From: Lachnospiraceae bacterium
GTDB taxonomy: Bacteria; Bacillota; Clostridia; Lachnospirales; Lachnospiraceae
Reading direction: 5' to 3'
Length of the DNA: 64,000 nucleotides
Assembly: GCA_017470735.1 (NCBI GenBank)
Contig: JAFUYB010000043.1
Span: 1 to 64,000 of the forward strand
Shown: positions 15,921 through 24,921 of the stretch, piece by piece
Position numbering within the stretch: the stretch's first letter is position 1
Layout of the letters: the number at the start of each line of letters is the position of its first letter
Made by a program: the position numbers and the translations under genes
The notes under the pieces: generated by a model
Database searches by the model: none
What the model was told of the DNA's origin: nothing
Seen by the model: the letters and a program-made list of their open reading frames with translations, nothing else

Positions 15921-17231
15921 CTAAAAAGCAAACATCACCATATAAAGCGGCAGCGTCACGACTCCGTTTTCTGCCGTACCGACATTTCCATCAATGAATT
16001 TATATGCCGTGGATACATCTGTCTTATTTGCCAATATACTGTTCAATGAATTTGCCCGTTTATTCCCGCTTTTCACTTCAATGGGGATAACACGCCCGCT
16101 CTTTTGGATGAGAAAATCAATTTCTTTTTTTGTTGTGCCGTTTTTGTAAAAATAAAGAGGATAGCCTTTCTTATACAAGGCATCCGCAACAGCACATTCA
16201 TACAATCCGCCCTTTGTATTGCCGGAAAGACCGTTTTCCACAACAAGCTGCTTCAATGAGAAATCTTTCATGGCCATCAATAATGAAAGGTCTGTGGTGT
16301 ATGCCCTGAAGAAATCCTCTCTGGAATAATCGCCCAGATCAAATCTGATATCCGTCACCAGCCTGCATAGATGGATGATATCCGCCCGCACGAGCCATTC
16401 CATGCTGGAAAAATATTTTTGAGCGCGGGCTCCCCGTTCAATCTCCTTGTATTGGAACTTGTGATTTTCCTTGTCAAGAAGCTGCCCGGCAAGAGAAAGA
16501 TAACATTTTTCCGCTTTTACCTTCTCCTCTGCCGTGGCATAGTGCGCAATATCATATTGATAATCCCTAAGCAAGGCCCTCTGTATCCTGTCCACTTCCC
16601 TGAAATCTTTTGAACGGACATATTCCGCTACTGCCGCAGGCATTCCGCCTGTAGCAATATATTGGCGGTAATAGCCCATCATCTGCGTGTTTATGGAGTC
16701 AGGAACAGGCCGCCTTTCTTCAAAAAAAGAATGGAGTGAATCAATCATATCAGCGGTCACTCCCATTCCCCACAGAAATTCCTCAAAATCGAGCCCATGC
16801 ATATCCAGATAATCCACATATCCAACCGGATAGGATGAAGCCCTTTTATAATCAATTCCCAGCAGCGAACCGGATGCTATGACATCATATCGCCCGTCAA
16901 CAGCCCAAAACTTAAGAGAAGTGACCGCCTCCCCGCACTCTTGAATTTCATCAAGGAAAATAAGCGTTTTGCCAGGCAATATCTTTTTGTCCGGAAACCG
17001 AAAACGCAGCGCCATAACCATCGCATCAACGGTAAGGTCCCCCGAAAAAATCTCTGCAGCGGAGGGCGTTTCCTTAAAATTTATTTCAACCGTTTCCTCA
17101 AAATATTCCTCAGCAAAACGCTCTATTAAAAAGGTTTTTCCAATCTGCCTGGCGCCTTGGACGATCAGGCATTTCCTGTTCTTGTGATGAACCCATTCTT
17201 CAAGTGAGTCCGTAAATTTTCGCTTGAGCAT
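15921..17231 (-). CDS. AAA_14/DUF4143 ATPase
   Basis: A complete 436-residue member of the large, poorly understood AAA_14-DUF4143 family. GARQIGKT is Walker A (about residues 26-33), LIFLDEIQEC is Walker B, and VIASGSLLGI is sensor 1. The C-terminal domain has EIDFLI followed by IPIEVKSG, a PD-(D/E)XK-like pattern. Starts at 17336 and 17249 are possible in frame, but MLKRKFTDSLEEW at 17231 matches the usual family N-terminus and has AAGGG nine bases upstream. Four phased direct repeats lie 65-178 bp ahead of it. The family is often linked to accessory or mobile loci. Confidence 0.9.
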   Translation of the reverse strand: MLKRKFTDSLEEWVHHKNRKCLIVQGARQIGKTFLIERFAEEYFEETVEINFKETPSAAEIFSGDLTVDAMVMALRFRFPDKKILPGKTLIFLDEIQECGEAVTSLKFWAVDGRYDVIASGSLLGIDYKRASSYPVGYVDYLDMHGLDFEEFLWGMGVTADMIDSLHSFFEERRPVPDSINTQMMGYYRQYIATGGMPAAVAEYVRSKDFREVDRIQRALLRDYQYDIAHYATAEEKVKAEKCYLSLAGQLLDKENHKFQYKEIERGARAQKYFSSMEWLVRADIIHLCRLVTDIRFDLGDYSREDFFRAYTTDLSLLMAMKDFSLKQLVVENGLSGNTKGGLYECAVADALYKKGYPLYFYKNGTTKKEIDFLIQKSGRVIPIEVKSGNKRANSLNSILANKTDVSTAYKFIDGNVGTAENGVVTLPLYMVMFAF

Positions 17232-17295
17232 ATCTGAAATCCCTTCCATGCTTATTCCATAATTGGATTCAGATCCAATCACCGTTGACCGCATG

Positions 17296-17408
17296 TCAAC
17301 ATTTTGGAAAATGCAAAATGCTTTCAGCGTCAACATTTTAGAAGTCTAAAATGTGCTTTGCATCAACATTTTGGAATTAATAAATATCCATCCATCAACA
17401 TTTTAGAA
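17296..17408. repeat. Four phased direct repeats upstream of the DUF4143 ATPase
   Basis: A 14 bp unit, TCAACATTTTRGAA on the plus strand, occurs at 17296, 17330, 17363 and 17395. The spacings are 34, 33 and 32 bp, close to three helical turns. Copies 1 and 3 end in GGAA and copies 2 and 4 in AGAA. The 18-20 bp between units are not conserved. Copy 2 is half of a longer palindrome at 17333-17354, with ACATTTTAGA paired to TCTAAAATGT. The set looks like evenly phased protein-binding sites in front of the ATPase gene. Confidence 0.8.
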
Positions 17409-17441
17409 TATTGTAGCATAAAAAGGATGTCTTTTCAATAT

Positions 17442-18626
17442 TTACTGCGAAATCCGATGCGCCCCCGCTCCCGGATCGACGACATAAAACTCCGGCTTCT
17501 TGCCGTACTTCTCCTGATACTTTTTCTCCGCTGTTTCTTTGTATGTATCCACGGCAGCTTCCTTGATGATGCTGACCGTACAGCCGCCGAAACCGCCGCC
17601 GGTGATCCGGCTTCCGACCACGCCGTCGATTTCCCAAGCCCAGCTTGTCAGATCGTCGATCTCCGGGCAGGATACCGCGTAATCATCCCGCAGCGATACA
17701 TGAGACTCATTCATCAGCTTGCCAAAGGTCGCAATGTCATTCTGCTTCAACGCTTCCACCGCACGGATCGTCCGGTCGTTCTCATAGACGGCATGCTTTG
17801 CCCGTTTGCGCTTAGTCTCATCCGCGATCAGATCCTTGCCCTCTTCAAACTGTTCCGGAGAAAGCTCCCCGAGCGTCTTGATGTCGTATTTCGCCTGCAG
17901 ATCCTGTACCGCCGATTCACATTCGCTGCGTCTCGTATTGTATTCCGAAGATGCCAGCTCATGCTTGACCATACTGTTGGTGATCACGATTTTTGCCGCG
18001 TCCAGCTTCAGCGGAAGATAATCAAATTTCATGGTATCGGTCTCAAGGAACATCGCAGCATTTTCCTTGCCCATTGCCGATGCAAACTGATCCATGATGC
18101 CGCACTTCATTCCGACAAAGTCACTCTCTGCGGTCTGCCCCAAAAAGGCGAGATCAAGCTGCTCCACCGCGTCAAAACCATATTGGTCTTTGATAAACAG
18201 TGCTGTCAGAACCTCTAATGATGCCGAAGAAGACAGACCCGATCCGGCAGGGATATTCCCATAATACAATACTTCAAAGCCTGTCGGAATCGTAAAGTTT
18301 TTCTCTGACATTGCCCAGATGACACCGCGCGGATAATTCGTCCAGCTGCCCTCGGCTTTGTTTGTGTAATCCCCAAGTGTCATCTCCTCGACCGCCGCGT
18401 CATTCATATTCAGGGATGCCATCCGTATCTTGTCATCGGTCCGTTTCCGGACTGCCGCATAGGTTCCCAGCGTCAGCGCGCAGGGAAACACATGGCCGCC
18501 ATTGTAATCCGTATGTTCCCCGATCAGATTTACCCGCCCCGGAGCAAAATACAAGGCAACATCCCCGTCCCCATAAAGCTCCGAAAATTTCTCCCGCAAA
18601 TTCTGCAAAATCTCTTTCTCCTGCAT
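17442..18626 (-). CDS. galK: Galactokinase
   Basis: A 394-residue GHMP kinase that phosphorylates galactose at C1, the first step of the Leloir pathway. The N-terminal PGRVNLIGEHTDYNGG is the galactokinase signature and GSGLSSSASLEV the ATP-binding GHMP motif. The C-terminal GGGFGGCTVS completes the fold. Length is as expected. AAAGGAGGAG precedes the ATG at 18626. Its place next to a sugar ABC importer and alpha-galactosidase suits use of galactose freed from alpha-galactosides. galT and galE are not in the window. Confidence 0.96.
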   Translation of the reverse strand: MQEKEILQNLREKFSELYGDGDVALYFAPGRVNLIGEHTDYNGGHVFPCALTLGTYAAVRKRTDDKIRMASLNMNDAAVEEMTLGDYTNKAEGSWTNYPRGVIWAMSEKNFTIPTGFEVLYYGNIPAGSGLSSSASLEVLTALFIKDQYGFDAVEQLDLAFLGQTAESDFVGMKCGIMDQFASAMGKENAAMFLETDTMKFDYLPLKLDAAKIVITNSMVKHELASSEYNTRRSECESAVQDLQAKYDIKTLGELSPEQFEEGKDLIADETKRKRAKHAVYENDRTIRAVEALKQNDIATFGKLMNESHVSLRDDYAVSCPEIDDLTSWAWEIDGVVGSRITGGGFGGCTVSIIKEAAVDTYKETAEKKYQEKYGKKPEFYVVDPGAGAHRISQ

Positions 18627-18686
18627 TTACCGCTCCTCCTTTAAGCCATGTCCATAAAACTTCCATTCAAAAGCTTAACAATACAC

Positions 18687-19304
18687 TCATTCATTTGGCA
18701 ACAAAAACTCCAAAAACTCCTGCACTCTCTCCACATGCGTTCCCTTACCCGACAGCGCCAGATACGCCTCTTCCTTGTAGCCCAGCGCGTCCTCATACGG
18801 ACTGCCGGACAGCGAGATCCCGACCGGCAGCCGTCCCGCCTCCTCATCTTCATAATAATACAGACGGTCGCTGTAAGCCCCATAAATTACCGACGCGCGC
18901 TCATCGGTCAGATCAAGCACCCTCCCGCCCTGCGCTATCCCGCACAGATTGTCTTCGGTACAGATCACCGCGTCCGTCGTACCGGATTCCAAATAAGCGA
19001 CAAGCTTCTGATAATATTGATTCATGAAATCCCGGTCATTTGACAGGTCAAAAAAATAGTTTGCATCGAAAACGATCCTCTCATCTGCAACATCCGCTGC
19101 CTGTATAAAATTCTCATATATTTCGGATCCAGCACCCACATTCCGGTATTCATTGACAAAAGCCGCATTCAGCCACGCGTCCGCCGGCCGCCGCACCCAG
19201 GCTGACAGAAAATATACACCCAAAAATATCCCGACGATAACGGCTCCTGCCAGCATCTGATGATTTCCAATCCATTCCTTAACGCGTTCTGATCGTTCTG
19301 ACAT
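18687..19304 (-). CDS. Membrane-anchored extracytoplasmic protein of unknown function
   Basis: A 205-residue protein with one membrane segment (LAGAVIVGIFLGVYFLSAWV, about residues 18-37) and an outer domain of 165 residues. The outer part, with AVICTEDNLCGIAQ and VLDLTDE, recalls the C-terminal lobe of solute-binding proteins, but I cannot assign it. The ATG at 19304 is taken because AGAGG lies seven bases upstream; a longer frame starts at 19337. It follows the ABC transporter operon after a strong terminator hairpin and precedes galK by 60 bp, so it may belong with galK. Confidence 0.65.
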   Translation of the reverse strand: MSERSERVKEWIGNHQMLAGAVIVGIFLGVYFLSAWVRRPADAWLNAAFVNEYRNVGAGSEIYENFIQAADVADERIVFDANYFFDLSNDRDFMNQYYQKLVAYLESGTTDAVICTEDNLCGIAQGGRVLDLTDERASVIYGAYSDRLYYYEDEEAGRLPVGISLSGSPYEDALGYKEEAYLALSGKGTHVERVQEFLEFLLPNE

Positions 19305-19378
19305 ATCAGACCTCTGTCTTAAAAATTGCCTTGCCAAAAGACAACTGCAATCTGTACATTGTTTCGGTTATGATAAAC

Positions 19379-19414
19379 CCCGCACTCTTATGTCAGTATA
19401 ACCAAGAGTGCGGG
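19379..19414. terminator. Strong hairpin ending the sugar ABC operon
   Basis: CCCGCACTCTT (19379-19389) and AAGAGTGCGGG (19404-19414) form an 11 bp perfect stem with a 14-base loop. It is followed by a modest T-rich tail on the minus strand and lies downstream of the permease genes. Confidence 0.7.
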
Positions 19415-19430
19415 ATTTAACAATACTGCT

Positions 19431-19451
19431 GCCGTAGGGTGACCATACGGC
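19431..19451. other. Second small hairpin after the ABC operon
   Basis: GCCGTA (19431-19436) and TACGGC (19446-19451) form a 6 bp stem. It lies between the last permease gene and the larger hairpin. No T-tract follows, so it may protect the mRNA end or be incidental. Confidence 0.35.
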
Positions 19452-19509
19452 AATTATCCATCTTCCGGCATTTTATAAGCAAAATAGAATAAAACATTTA
19501 GAGGGAGTT

Positions 19510-20352
19510 TCATAATTTTCCGCCGGAAGTTGCGATACCCTCAATAAACTGCCGCTGAAAGATCAGATAGATCACGATCATCGGCAGAACAGCGATCAGT
19601 GAAGCTGCCATCAGCTGCGGATAATTCGATGTATATTGTCCCTGCATCGTCGCAAGCGCCGCCGACAAAGGCATTTTGTTCGCGCTCGTGTTGACGATCA
19701 GAGGCCACATCATATCTTTGTAGGCAAAAACTGCCGTAAAGATTCCCAGTGCGACCATCGACGACCGCGCCAGCGGTGCCATAATGTACAGGAAGGTCTG
19801 GAAAATATTACATCCGTCCAGCCGCGCCGCTTCTTCCAGGGACACCGGGAGCGACATATAGGACTGCTTTAAAAGGAATGTCCCGAACGCCGTCACCAAT
19901 CCCGGAAACACCAACGCAAAAATCGTATCCGTCATATGCATTGCCGACACCATCGCGTACTGCGGAATGATGAAAATCTGAGCCGGTATCATCATCTGGA
20001 ACAGGATCAGTGAAAACATAAAATCCCGTCCTTTAAATTGCAGCCGCGCAAATGCGTATCCTGCCAGCGTCGCCGTCAGCACCGCTGCTATCACACGCCA
20101 GAAGATCAACAGCAGCGTGTTCATATACAGCCGGAAAAAATCCATATTGTTCCAAACAGTCACAAACGCATCCGTCCGCCACTCACTCGGAAAGATCACG
20201 AACGGATTGACGCTCGTCGATTCAGTGACCGTCTTAAACGCTGTCAGAGCCATCCACAGAAACGGGATGATCATAATGATGGAAAAAATGATCAGGATGG
20301 CATGGATCACGGCTGTTGTTATCATTTGTTTGCGTTTCAAACTGCCTGTCAT
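19510..20352 (-). CDS. Sugar ABC transporter permease (MalG/MsmG-like)
   Basis: A 280-residue inner-membrane subunit of a CUT1 carbohydrate importer. Six hydrophobic segments are visible. The cytoplasmic EAA loop reads EEAARLDGCNIFQTFLYIM and should contact the ATPase. It ends with QRQFIEGIATSGGKL, a typical MalG-type C-terminus that often closes on GG-KG. It follows the MalF-like gene by 15 bp. No ATPase gene is in the operon, so a shared MsmK-type ATPase elsewhere is likely, as in many Firmicutes. Confidence 0.93.
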   Translation of the reverse strand: MTGSLKRKQMITTAVIHAILIIFSIIMIIPFLWMALTAFKTVTESTSVNPFVIFPSEWRTDAFVTVWNNMDFFRLYMNTLLLIFWRVIAAVLTATLAGYAFARLQFKGRDFMFSLILFQMMIPAQIFIIPQYAMVSAMHMTDTIFALVFPGLVTAFGTFLLKQSYMSLPVSLEEAARLDGCNIFQTFLYIMAPLARSSMVALGIFTAVFAYKDMMWPLIVNTSANKMPLSAALATMQGQYTSNYPQLMAASLIAVLPMIVIYLIFQRQFIEGIATSGGKL

Positions 20353-20367
20353 AACACATCCCCTTCC

Positions 20368-21285
20368 TTAATCATAATGCACCCACTTCTTCTGTCCATA
20401 CATCTGCACCACGGTAATCAGCAGGATGACTGCCAGAAGCAGCATGACCATCGCCGCGCCATACCCTTTGTTGCCATTAGTAAACGCCGTCTGGTAAAAC
20501 AGATACACCAGTGACTGCGTCTTGGGCAGTGCCGGATTGGTCCGGTCCATGACGACATACACAAGATCGAATACCTGCAGCGCGCCGATCACCCTTGTGA
20601 CCAGTACGAAAAATATCGTCGGTGACAAAAGCGGTATCGTTATACTGAAGAATTCACGGATGCCTGATGCGCCGTCAATGCTCGCTGCCTCGTAGTAGTC
20701 ACCCGGTATCTCCTGCAAGCCCGCTAAAAACAGCACCATGTTGTAACCAATGATCGACCATACGCCGATGACCGCCACCGAAATCCACGCGATCTTCGGA
20801 TCGGAAATCCATTGGATATGTGTGCCGAAAATGTGGTTCAACAGGCCAAACTGCGTGTTGTAAAGCCACCGCCAGACCATTGCGACCGCCGCCGGCGCCG
20901 CGATCATAGGCAGGAAGAAAATTGTCCGGTATCCGGAACGGAATTTGATCTTCCGGTTCAAAAATACGGCAAGCACCAATGAGATCGCTATCGAAAACGG
21001 CACTTCGATGATTGCGTATTTAAAAGTATTCAGCAGCGACTGCCACACGGCAGGATCCTTGAGCATTGTCGCGTAGTTTTCCAGCCCGATGAAAACATTG
21101 CCCCTGCCAAAGTCACCGGTCTTGCAGAACGACTGGTAAATGGTCAGAAAGATCGGATAGATATTTAATACGATCAGTCCGAGCATCGTCGGCAGGATGA
21201 ACGCCCATCCGTAGACAAACTGGTTCTTCTCCCAGGTCGTCATCTTCTTTTTGGGCACCGCCGCCTGTTTTGTCGATTCACTCAT
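20368..21285 (-). CDS. Sugar ABC transporter permease (MalF/MsmF-like)
   Basis: A 305-residue membrane subunit pairing with the MalG-like permease. After a short cytoplasmic N-terminus there are six membrane segments (WAFILPTMLGLIVLNIYPIF is the first). The EAA motif is EAASIDGASGIREFFSITI. The gene begins 11 bp after the binding-protein gene. Neighbouring alpha-galactosidase and galK point to raffinose-type or other alpha-galactosides as substrate, by analogy with Msm/Raf systems. Confidence 0.93.
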   Translation of the reverse strand: MSESTKQAAVPKKKMTTWEKNQFVYGWAFILPTMLGLIVLNIYPIFLTIYQSFCKTGDFGRGNVFIGLENYATMLKDPAVWQSLLNTFKYAIIEVPFSIAISLVLAVFLNRKIKFRSGYRTIFFLPMIAAPAAVAMVWRWLYNTQFGLLNHIFGTHIQWISDPKIAWISVAVIGVWSIIGYNMVLFLAGLQEIPGDYYEAASIDGASGIREFFSITIPLLSPTIFFVLVTRVIGALQVFDLVYVVMDRTNPALPKTQSLVYLFYQTAFTNGNKGYGAAMVMLLLAVILLITVVQMYGQKKWVHYD

Positions 21286-21296
21286 AGGCAGCCCCC

Positions 21297-22601
21297 TTAC
21301 TTGTTCTCGCTGGCAATCATCTCATTCATCTGTGAAGCAATGTCTATGCAGACATCCTCCATTTTAGAAGGATCGGCCCAGGCATTCACAAGCTGCTCCT
21401 GGCACATCGTTGACCACTTTGTGCTGTTGTAGGTATAAGGGCGGAGTACAAGCTCATTGTCCGCATCTCCAGCTTTATCCTCTGTCACATCCATATAACC
21501 TGCCAGATTGAACAAATCCGTATTGTTTACCCAATTCTCGGAAGTACCCTCATATGCGGACATCGTCACGCCAAGATCTGCCTGCTTTTCCTGCATTGCC
21601 TTTGAACCGAACCACTCAAGCAGTGCCCAGCAGTCATCCGGGCGGTCGGTATTGGCAGCCGCGGACCATCCCAAACCGTTGATAATACTTACACGCTTGC
21701 CGGTATTGGCATTGAACGGAATGATCGCAATGTCACAGTTTTCCGTCATATAATCATTGTCCTTAAATCCCGCGATCATCCATGAACCCTGCGTGATCAT
21801 TGCCACCTGACCGGACTGCATCAGCACATCCGTACCCGTCTCAGACATCACGGTCGGTTCCGGGCAGTATGCCAGCAGATCCCCTACATAGTCCATTGCT
21901 TCAAGCGTTTTCGGATCGTCATAACCGGAAGCCGAATGATCTTCGTTGACTACATAGCCGTCATTCGCATAAATCATGTTGTAATAGGTGTCCTGATCGT
22001 TCGACGGATTCATTGCGAAGCCGTACTGTGAGCCATCATCCTTGGTCAGAGCTTTTGCCGCTTCCAGCAGATCATCCCAGCTCCAGGTCTCATCGGGATA
22101 GGAAAGTCCTGCCTCGTCAAACATTGTCTTGTTGTACCAGAGCGCGACAGTATCGTAATCCTTCGGAATGGCGTAATGCTTGTCATCCATCGTATACAGC
22201 TCGGTGATCTCCGGCATATAGTTGTCAAGGTCGATCTCATCGCTTGCGGCAATGTAATCGTCCAGCTGCAGAAGCATATCGTTCTTCATATACATCTGTG
22301 AGTTGTTCGAATGCATCCAGAACACATCCGGCAGATCACCGCCCGACGCGCCGGACTCCAGCAGCGTCCAATAAGAATCCCAGTCCTTGACCTCGACCTT
22401 GGCCTCGATCCCCGTCTCAGCCGTAAAGTCATCGCAGATCTCCTGCAATCCCGCCTGCTGGTTATTGTCCCAGATGACAACCTGCAAAGCGTCTCCTGAC
22501 GAACCTCCGGATGATCCGGAATCCCCCGATCCGCCGCCGCAGGCTGCCAGCGAGATTGCCATCACACCCGCCATCGCCATTGCTACAAACCTCTTTTTCA
22601 T
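21297..22601 (-). CDS. Extracellular sugar-binding lipoprotein of the ABC importer
   Basis: A 434-residue solute-binding protein, first gene of the importer operon. MKKRFVAMAMAGVMAISLAA is followed by CGGGSGD, a lipobox that anchors the protein to the outer face of the membrane. The body matches family 1 binding proteins (VVIWDNNQQAGLQEI start, DVFWMHSNNSQMY, KHYAIPKDYDTVALWYNK). ATG 22601 is preferred over 22610, which sits too close to the AGGAGG. A Gly/Ser-rich linker follows the lipid-anchored cysteine. It should deliver alpha-galactosides to the two permeases. Confidence 0.94.
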   Translation of the reverse strand: MKKRFVAMAMAGVMAISLAACGGGSGDSGSSGGSSGDALQVVIWDNNQQAGLQEICDDFTAETGIEAKVEVKDWDSYWTLLESGASGGDLPDVFWMHSNNSQMYMKNDMLLQLDDYIAASDEIDLDNYMPEITELYTMDDKHYAIPKDYDTVALWYNKTMFDEAGLSYPDETWSWDDLLEAAKALTKDDGSQYGFAMNPSNDQDTYYNMIYANDGYVVNEDHSASGYDDPKTLEAMDYVGDLLAYCPEPTVMSETGTDVLMQSGQVAMITQGSWMIAGFKDNDYMTENCDIAIIPFNANTGKRVSIINGLGWSAAANTDRPDDCWALLEWFGSKAMQEKQADLGVTMSAYEGTSENWVNNTDLFNLAGYMDVTEDKAGDADNELVLRPYTYNSTKWSTMCQEQLVNAWADPSKMEDVCIDIASQMNEMIASENK

Positions 22602-22796
22602 AACCCTCATTCCTCCTTAATTGTTTATATTTAGCATTTTCCACAGAAAATGCAGTGCCCAAAAATAAATTTTAGTGTATATTGCTCACATGGTCTATGG
22701 TTGTCTGTTTACCTTGTATGGAAAAATGTACAATCGTTCGAAATTCTTTCTGTAATCATTGACATGAAAAATACCGATGTGGTATCGTCTTTGATT

Positions 22797-23420
22797 ATGA
22801 ATAAATTATTTTCAAACGAAAGCGTCTTCGGCATCCTCTTCGGACATCTCGGAGACATCATCATTGTCAATCTGCTGTTTGTCGTCACATCCCTGCCGGT
22901 CGTGACGATGGGTGCCGCTCTATCCGGTATGAACTACGCCTTCTTAAAACGGCGGAGACTTTCCGATGAACCGATTTCCCGTCTGTATTTTGACGGCTTT
23001 AAAGCAAATTTCCGTCAGGCTACGGCTGCATGGCTTGCCACGCTTTTCGTGTTTGCCTTTTTTGCCGTTGACATCTATGCCTTTTCGGATAAAGGTCCGC
23101 TGACCAATCCGCTTTTGGCAATCATCTGTACGAGTGCCGTCCTCGTGTGTTATTTTACAGTGCTCTATCTGTTTGCCGTCATTCCCGCTTTTGACAATGA
23201 CCTGCGATCCCTCGCCATACAGTCCTTCTCCTTTGCGGCCGGTCATCTGGCTCTGACGATACCGATGGCGTTCTTTCCCGCGTCCCTGATCGGGATCATG
23301 CTCACGGGAATCTCTGCTTTTGCCTTTGTCACATCCATGCTTCTGCTGTTCGGATGCGGACTGTTCGGCTGGCTGTATTCGTTTATTTATATCCGGGTGT
23401 TCTCCCCGTTTCTCGACTGA
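22797..23420 (+). CDS. YesL-like (DUF624) membrane protein
   Basis: A 207-residue membrane protein with five hydrophobic segments. MNKLFSNESVFGILFGHLGD, NLLFVVTSLPVVTMGAA and the YFDGFKANFRQAT loop match the DUF624/YesL family, found beside CUT1 sugar importers in Firmicutes and of unknown function. Longer in-frame starts exist at 22650 and 22764, but the family usually begins as here. No ribosome site is seen before 22797. TTGACA (22759-22764) and TATCGT (22783-22788), 18 bp apart, may be a promoter so close that the mRNA would be almost leaderless. Its 3' end overlaps the convergent AraC gene by 34 bp. Confidence 0.8.
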   Translation: MNKLFSNESVFGILFGHLGDIIIVNLLFVVTSLPVVTMGAALSGMNYAFLKRRRLSDEPISRLYFDGFKANFRQATAAWLATLFVFAFFAVDIYAFSDKGPLTNPLLAIICTSAVLVCYFTVLYLFAVIPAFDNDLRSLAIQSFSFAAGHLALTIPMAFFPASLIGIMLTGISAFAFVTSMLLLFGCGLFGWLYSFIYIRVFSPFLD

Positions 23421-23917
23421 CTGCGGTATTCGCTCGGGCTGATACCGAAATTCCGTTTGAACGCCTTGGAGAAAGCAAGCGCATCCTCATACCCGCAGCC
23501 CGCTGCCACATCGCGGATCAGATCATCCGTCTTTGACAGATGCTGTTTCGCATACCCCATCCGCACCGAGGTCAGATACTCCTGCGGCGACATCCCGACT
23601 TCCTTTTGGATCAGCTGCGTCAGATAACTCCGTGATACGCCGATATGCTCCGCAAGGTCGCGAATACGGATTTTCTCCTTGAAGTGCGTCTGAATGTATT
23701 TGACCGCGTAAATGCCATAGGCGGAAACTTTCTCTCCGTCGATATCCCCGGAACCGGACTGTTCCATCAGTGCCGCCAATGATTCCAAAAGCCACGCTGT
23801 CTCCCGAAGAGTTTCCGGTGTCTTTCGGTTTTCCTGCCGCAGCATTTCCTCAATATGCTGTTTGAGTTCGTCCTGACCGGTCGATTTTCGTTCTTCATCC
23901 ATGGGCATTGTTTCCAT
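23387..23917 (-). CDS. Short AraC-family regulator without a sensor domain
   Basis: A 176-residue protein. The first 75 residues are a charged helical linker and the last 100 are a full AraC DNA-binding region: IRDLAEHIGVSRSYLTQLIQ and IRDVAAGCGYEDALAFSKAF are the two HTH units, ending ISPSEYR. The usual cupin-like sugar-binding domain (about 150 residues) is missing. A good ribosome site (AGGA, eight bases before the ATG) suggests that the short form is real. It is divergent from the full-length AraC gene and convergent with YesL. Confidence 0.82.
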   Translation of the reverse strand: METMPMDEERKSTGQDELKQHIEEMLRQENRKTPETLRETAWLLESLAALMEQSGSGDIDGEKVSAYGIYAVKYIQTHFKEKIRIRDLAEHIGVSRSYLTQLIQKEVGMSPQEYLTSVRMGYAKQHLSKTDDLIRDVAAGCGYEDALAFSKAFKRNFGISPSEYRSQSRNGENTRI

Positions 23918-23999
23918 GCAGGTTTCCTATTGGTTGAAAATATGATAATATACCAAAAAGCAACTATGAATAGCTTGAAATCGGTGGTTTTATACCATT

Positions 24000-24028
24000 T
24001 TGCTTTCTTTTCATACATTTGGTATAAT
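24000..24028 (+). promoter_or_regulatory. Promoter of the full-length AraC gene
   Basis: TTGCTT (24000-24005) and TATAAT (24023-24028) are 17 bp apart. The start codon is 40 bp downstream. The region is shared with the divergent short AraC gene, so one regulator may control both. Confidence 0.65.
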
Positions 24029-24068
24029 TGACATAGAAGATTGCTATATTCGACAGAGAGGAGCCGGC

Positions 24069-24914
24069 ATGGAGAATCTGTTCCATATCTTTCCGAGCAA
24101 CAATTTCATCGATCTGGGGATGTATCAGATGGGTGCTGAAAAATGTGCACCTGGTCACAGTTTCGGTCCCGCCTCGCGGAACCACTTTCTGTTCCACTAT
24201 GTGCTTGCGGGAAACGGAGTCCTGCACGCGCCAAATGCCAATGGTGAGCTGTGCCACTATCCTATAGGCCAGGACGAAGGATTTCTTTTGATGCCCGGGC
24301 ATGTTACGACCTACATCGCGGACAGCCGGACACCTTGGGAATATATGTGGATCGAATTTGACGGCCTGCGGGTACAAGAAACTCTTGAGATTGCCGGCTT
24401 CTCTCTTGAAAATCTCGTTTACCGCAGCAAAAAGCCCGCACTGCGGGATGCGATGCGCAGCCAGATGCTCTACATTATCCAGCATGAAAACGCGTCCATG
24501 CTCGAACTGATCGGACATATGTACCTGTTTTTGGATCTGATGACACGCTCTCTGTCGGGAAAACCGATTCCAGCAAAAAGCCGCCTGCGCAATTTCTATA
24601 TCCAGGAAGCGATCTCATTTATTGAAGAGCACTACCAGAGCGATATCTCGGTGGAAGAAATAGCAAGCAACTGCGGCTTAAACCGCAGCTACTTCGGCAA
24701 AATATTCAAAGAAGTGATCGGCAGCACGCCGCAAAAATTTTTGTTGAACTACCGTATGGTCAAGGCAACCGAGCTGCTGCGCCACACGGATATGCCGATT
24801 GCCGAGATCTCGCCGCTTGTCGGCTATCAGAACCAGCTGCACTTTTCACGGGCTTTCAAAGGACACTTCGGCGTCTCACCGCGGCAGTGGCGGAATGACA
24901 ATAAGCTGGTATAA
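24069..24914 (+). CDS. AraC-family transcriptional regulator with cupin sensor domain
   Basis: A 281-residue regulator of standard length. Residues about 20-150 form an AraC-ligand-binding cupin (FHYVLAGNGVLHAP, LLMPGHVTTYIADSRTPWEY). The last 100 residues hold IEEHYQSDISVEEIASNCG and the second HTH IAEISPLVGYQNQLHFSRAF, ending GVSPRQW. The frame is open to 24000, but the ATG at 24069 has GAGAGGAG in front. It is the most likely regulator of the alpha-galactoside genes, with the sugar sensed by the cupin. Confidence 0.92.
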   Translation: MENLFHIFPSNNFIDLGMYQMGAEKCAPGHSFGPASRNHFLFHYVLAGNGVLHAPNANGELCHYPIGQDEGFLLMPGHVTTYIADSRTPWEYMWIEFDGLRVQETLEIAGFSLENLVYRSKKPALRDAMRSQMLYIIQHENASMLELIGHMYLFLDLMTRSLSGKPIPAKSRLRNFYIQEAISFIEEHYQSDISVEEIASNCGLNRSYFGKIFKEVIGSTPQKFLLNYRMVKATELLRHTDMPIAEISPLVGYQNQLHFSRAFKGHFGVSPRQWRNDNKLV

Positions 24915-24921
24915 GGTCTGG

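Noticed and set aside
17296-17408. CRISPR array
   Set aside because: The conserved unit is only 14 bp, the gaps are 18-20 bp, spacing drifts by one base each time, and there are no cas genes.
17296-17408. Type III (ToxIN-like) antitoxin RNA repeats
   Set aside because: Only 14 of about 33 bases are conserved per unit and the downstream gene is an AAA ATPase, not a ToxN-type RNase.
23767-24018. 83-codon frame upstream of the short AraC as its lost N-terminus
   Set aside because: It has no cupin-like pattern and overlaps the short AraC's ribosome site and the divergent promoter.
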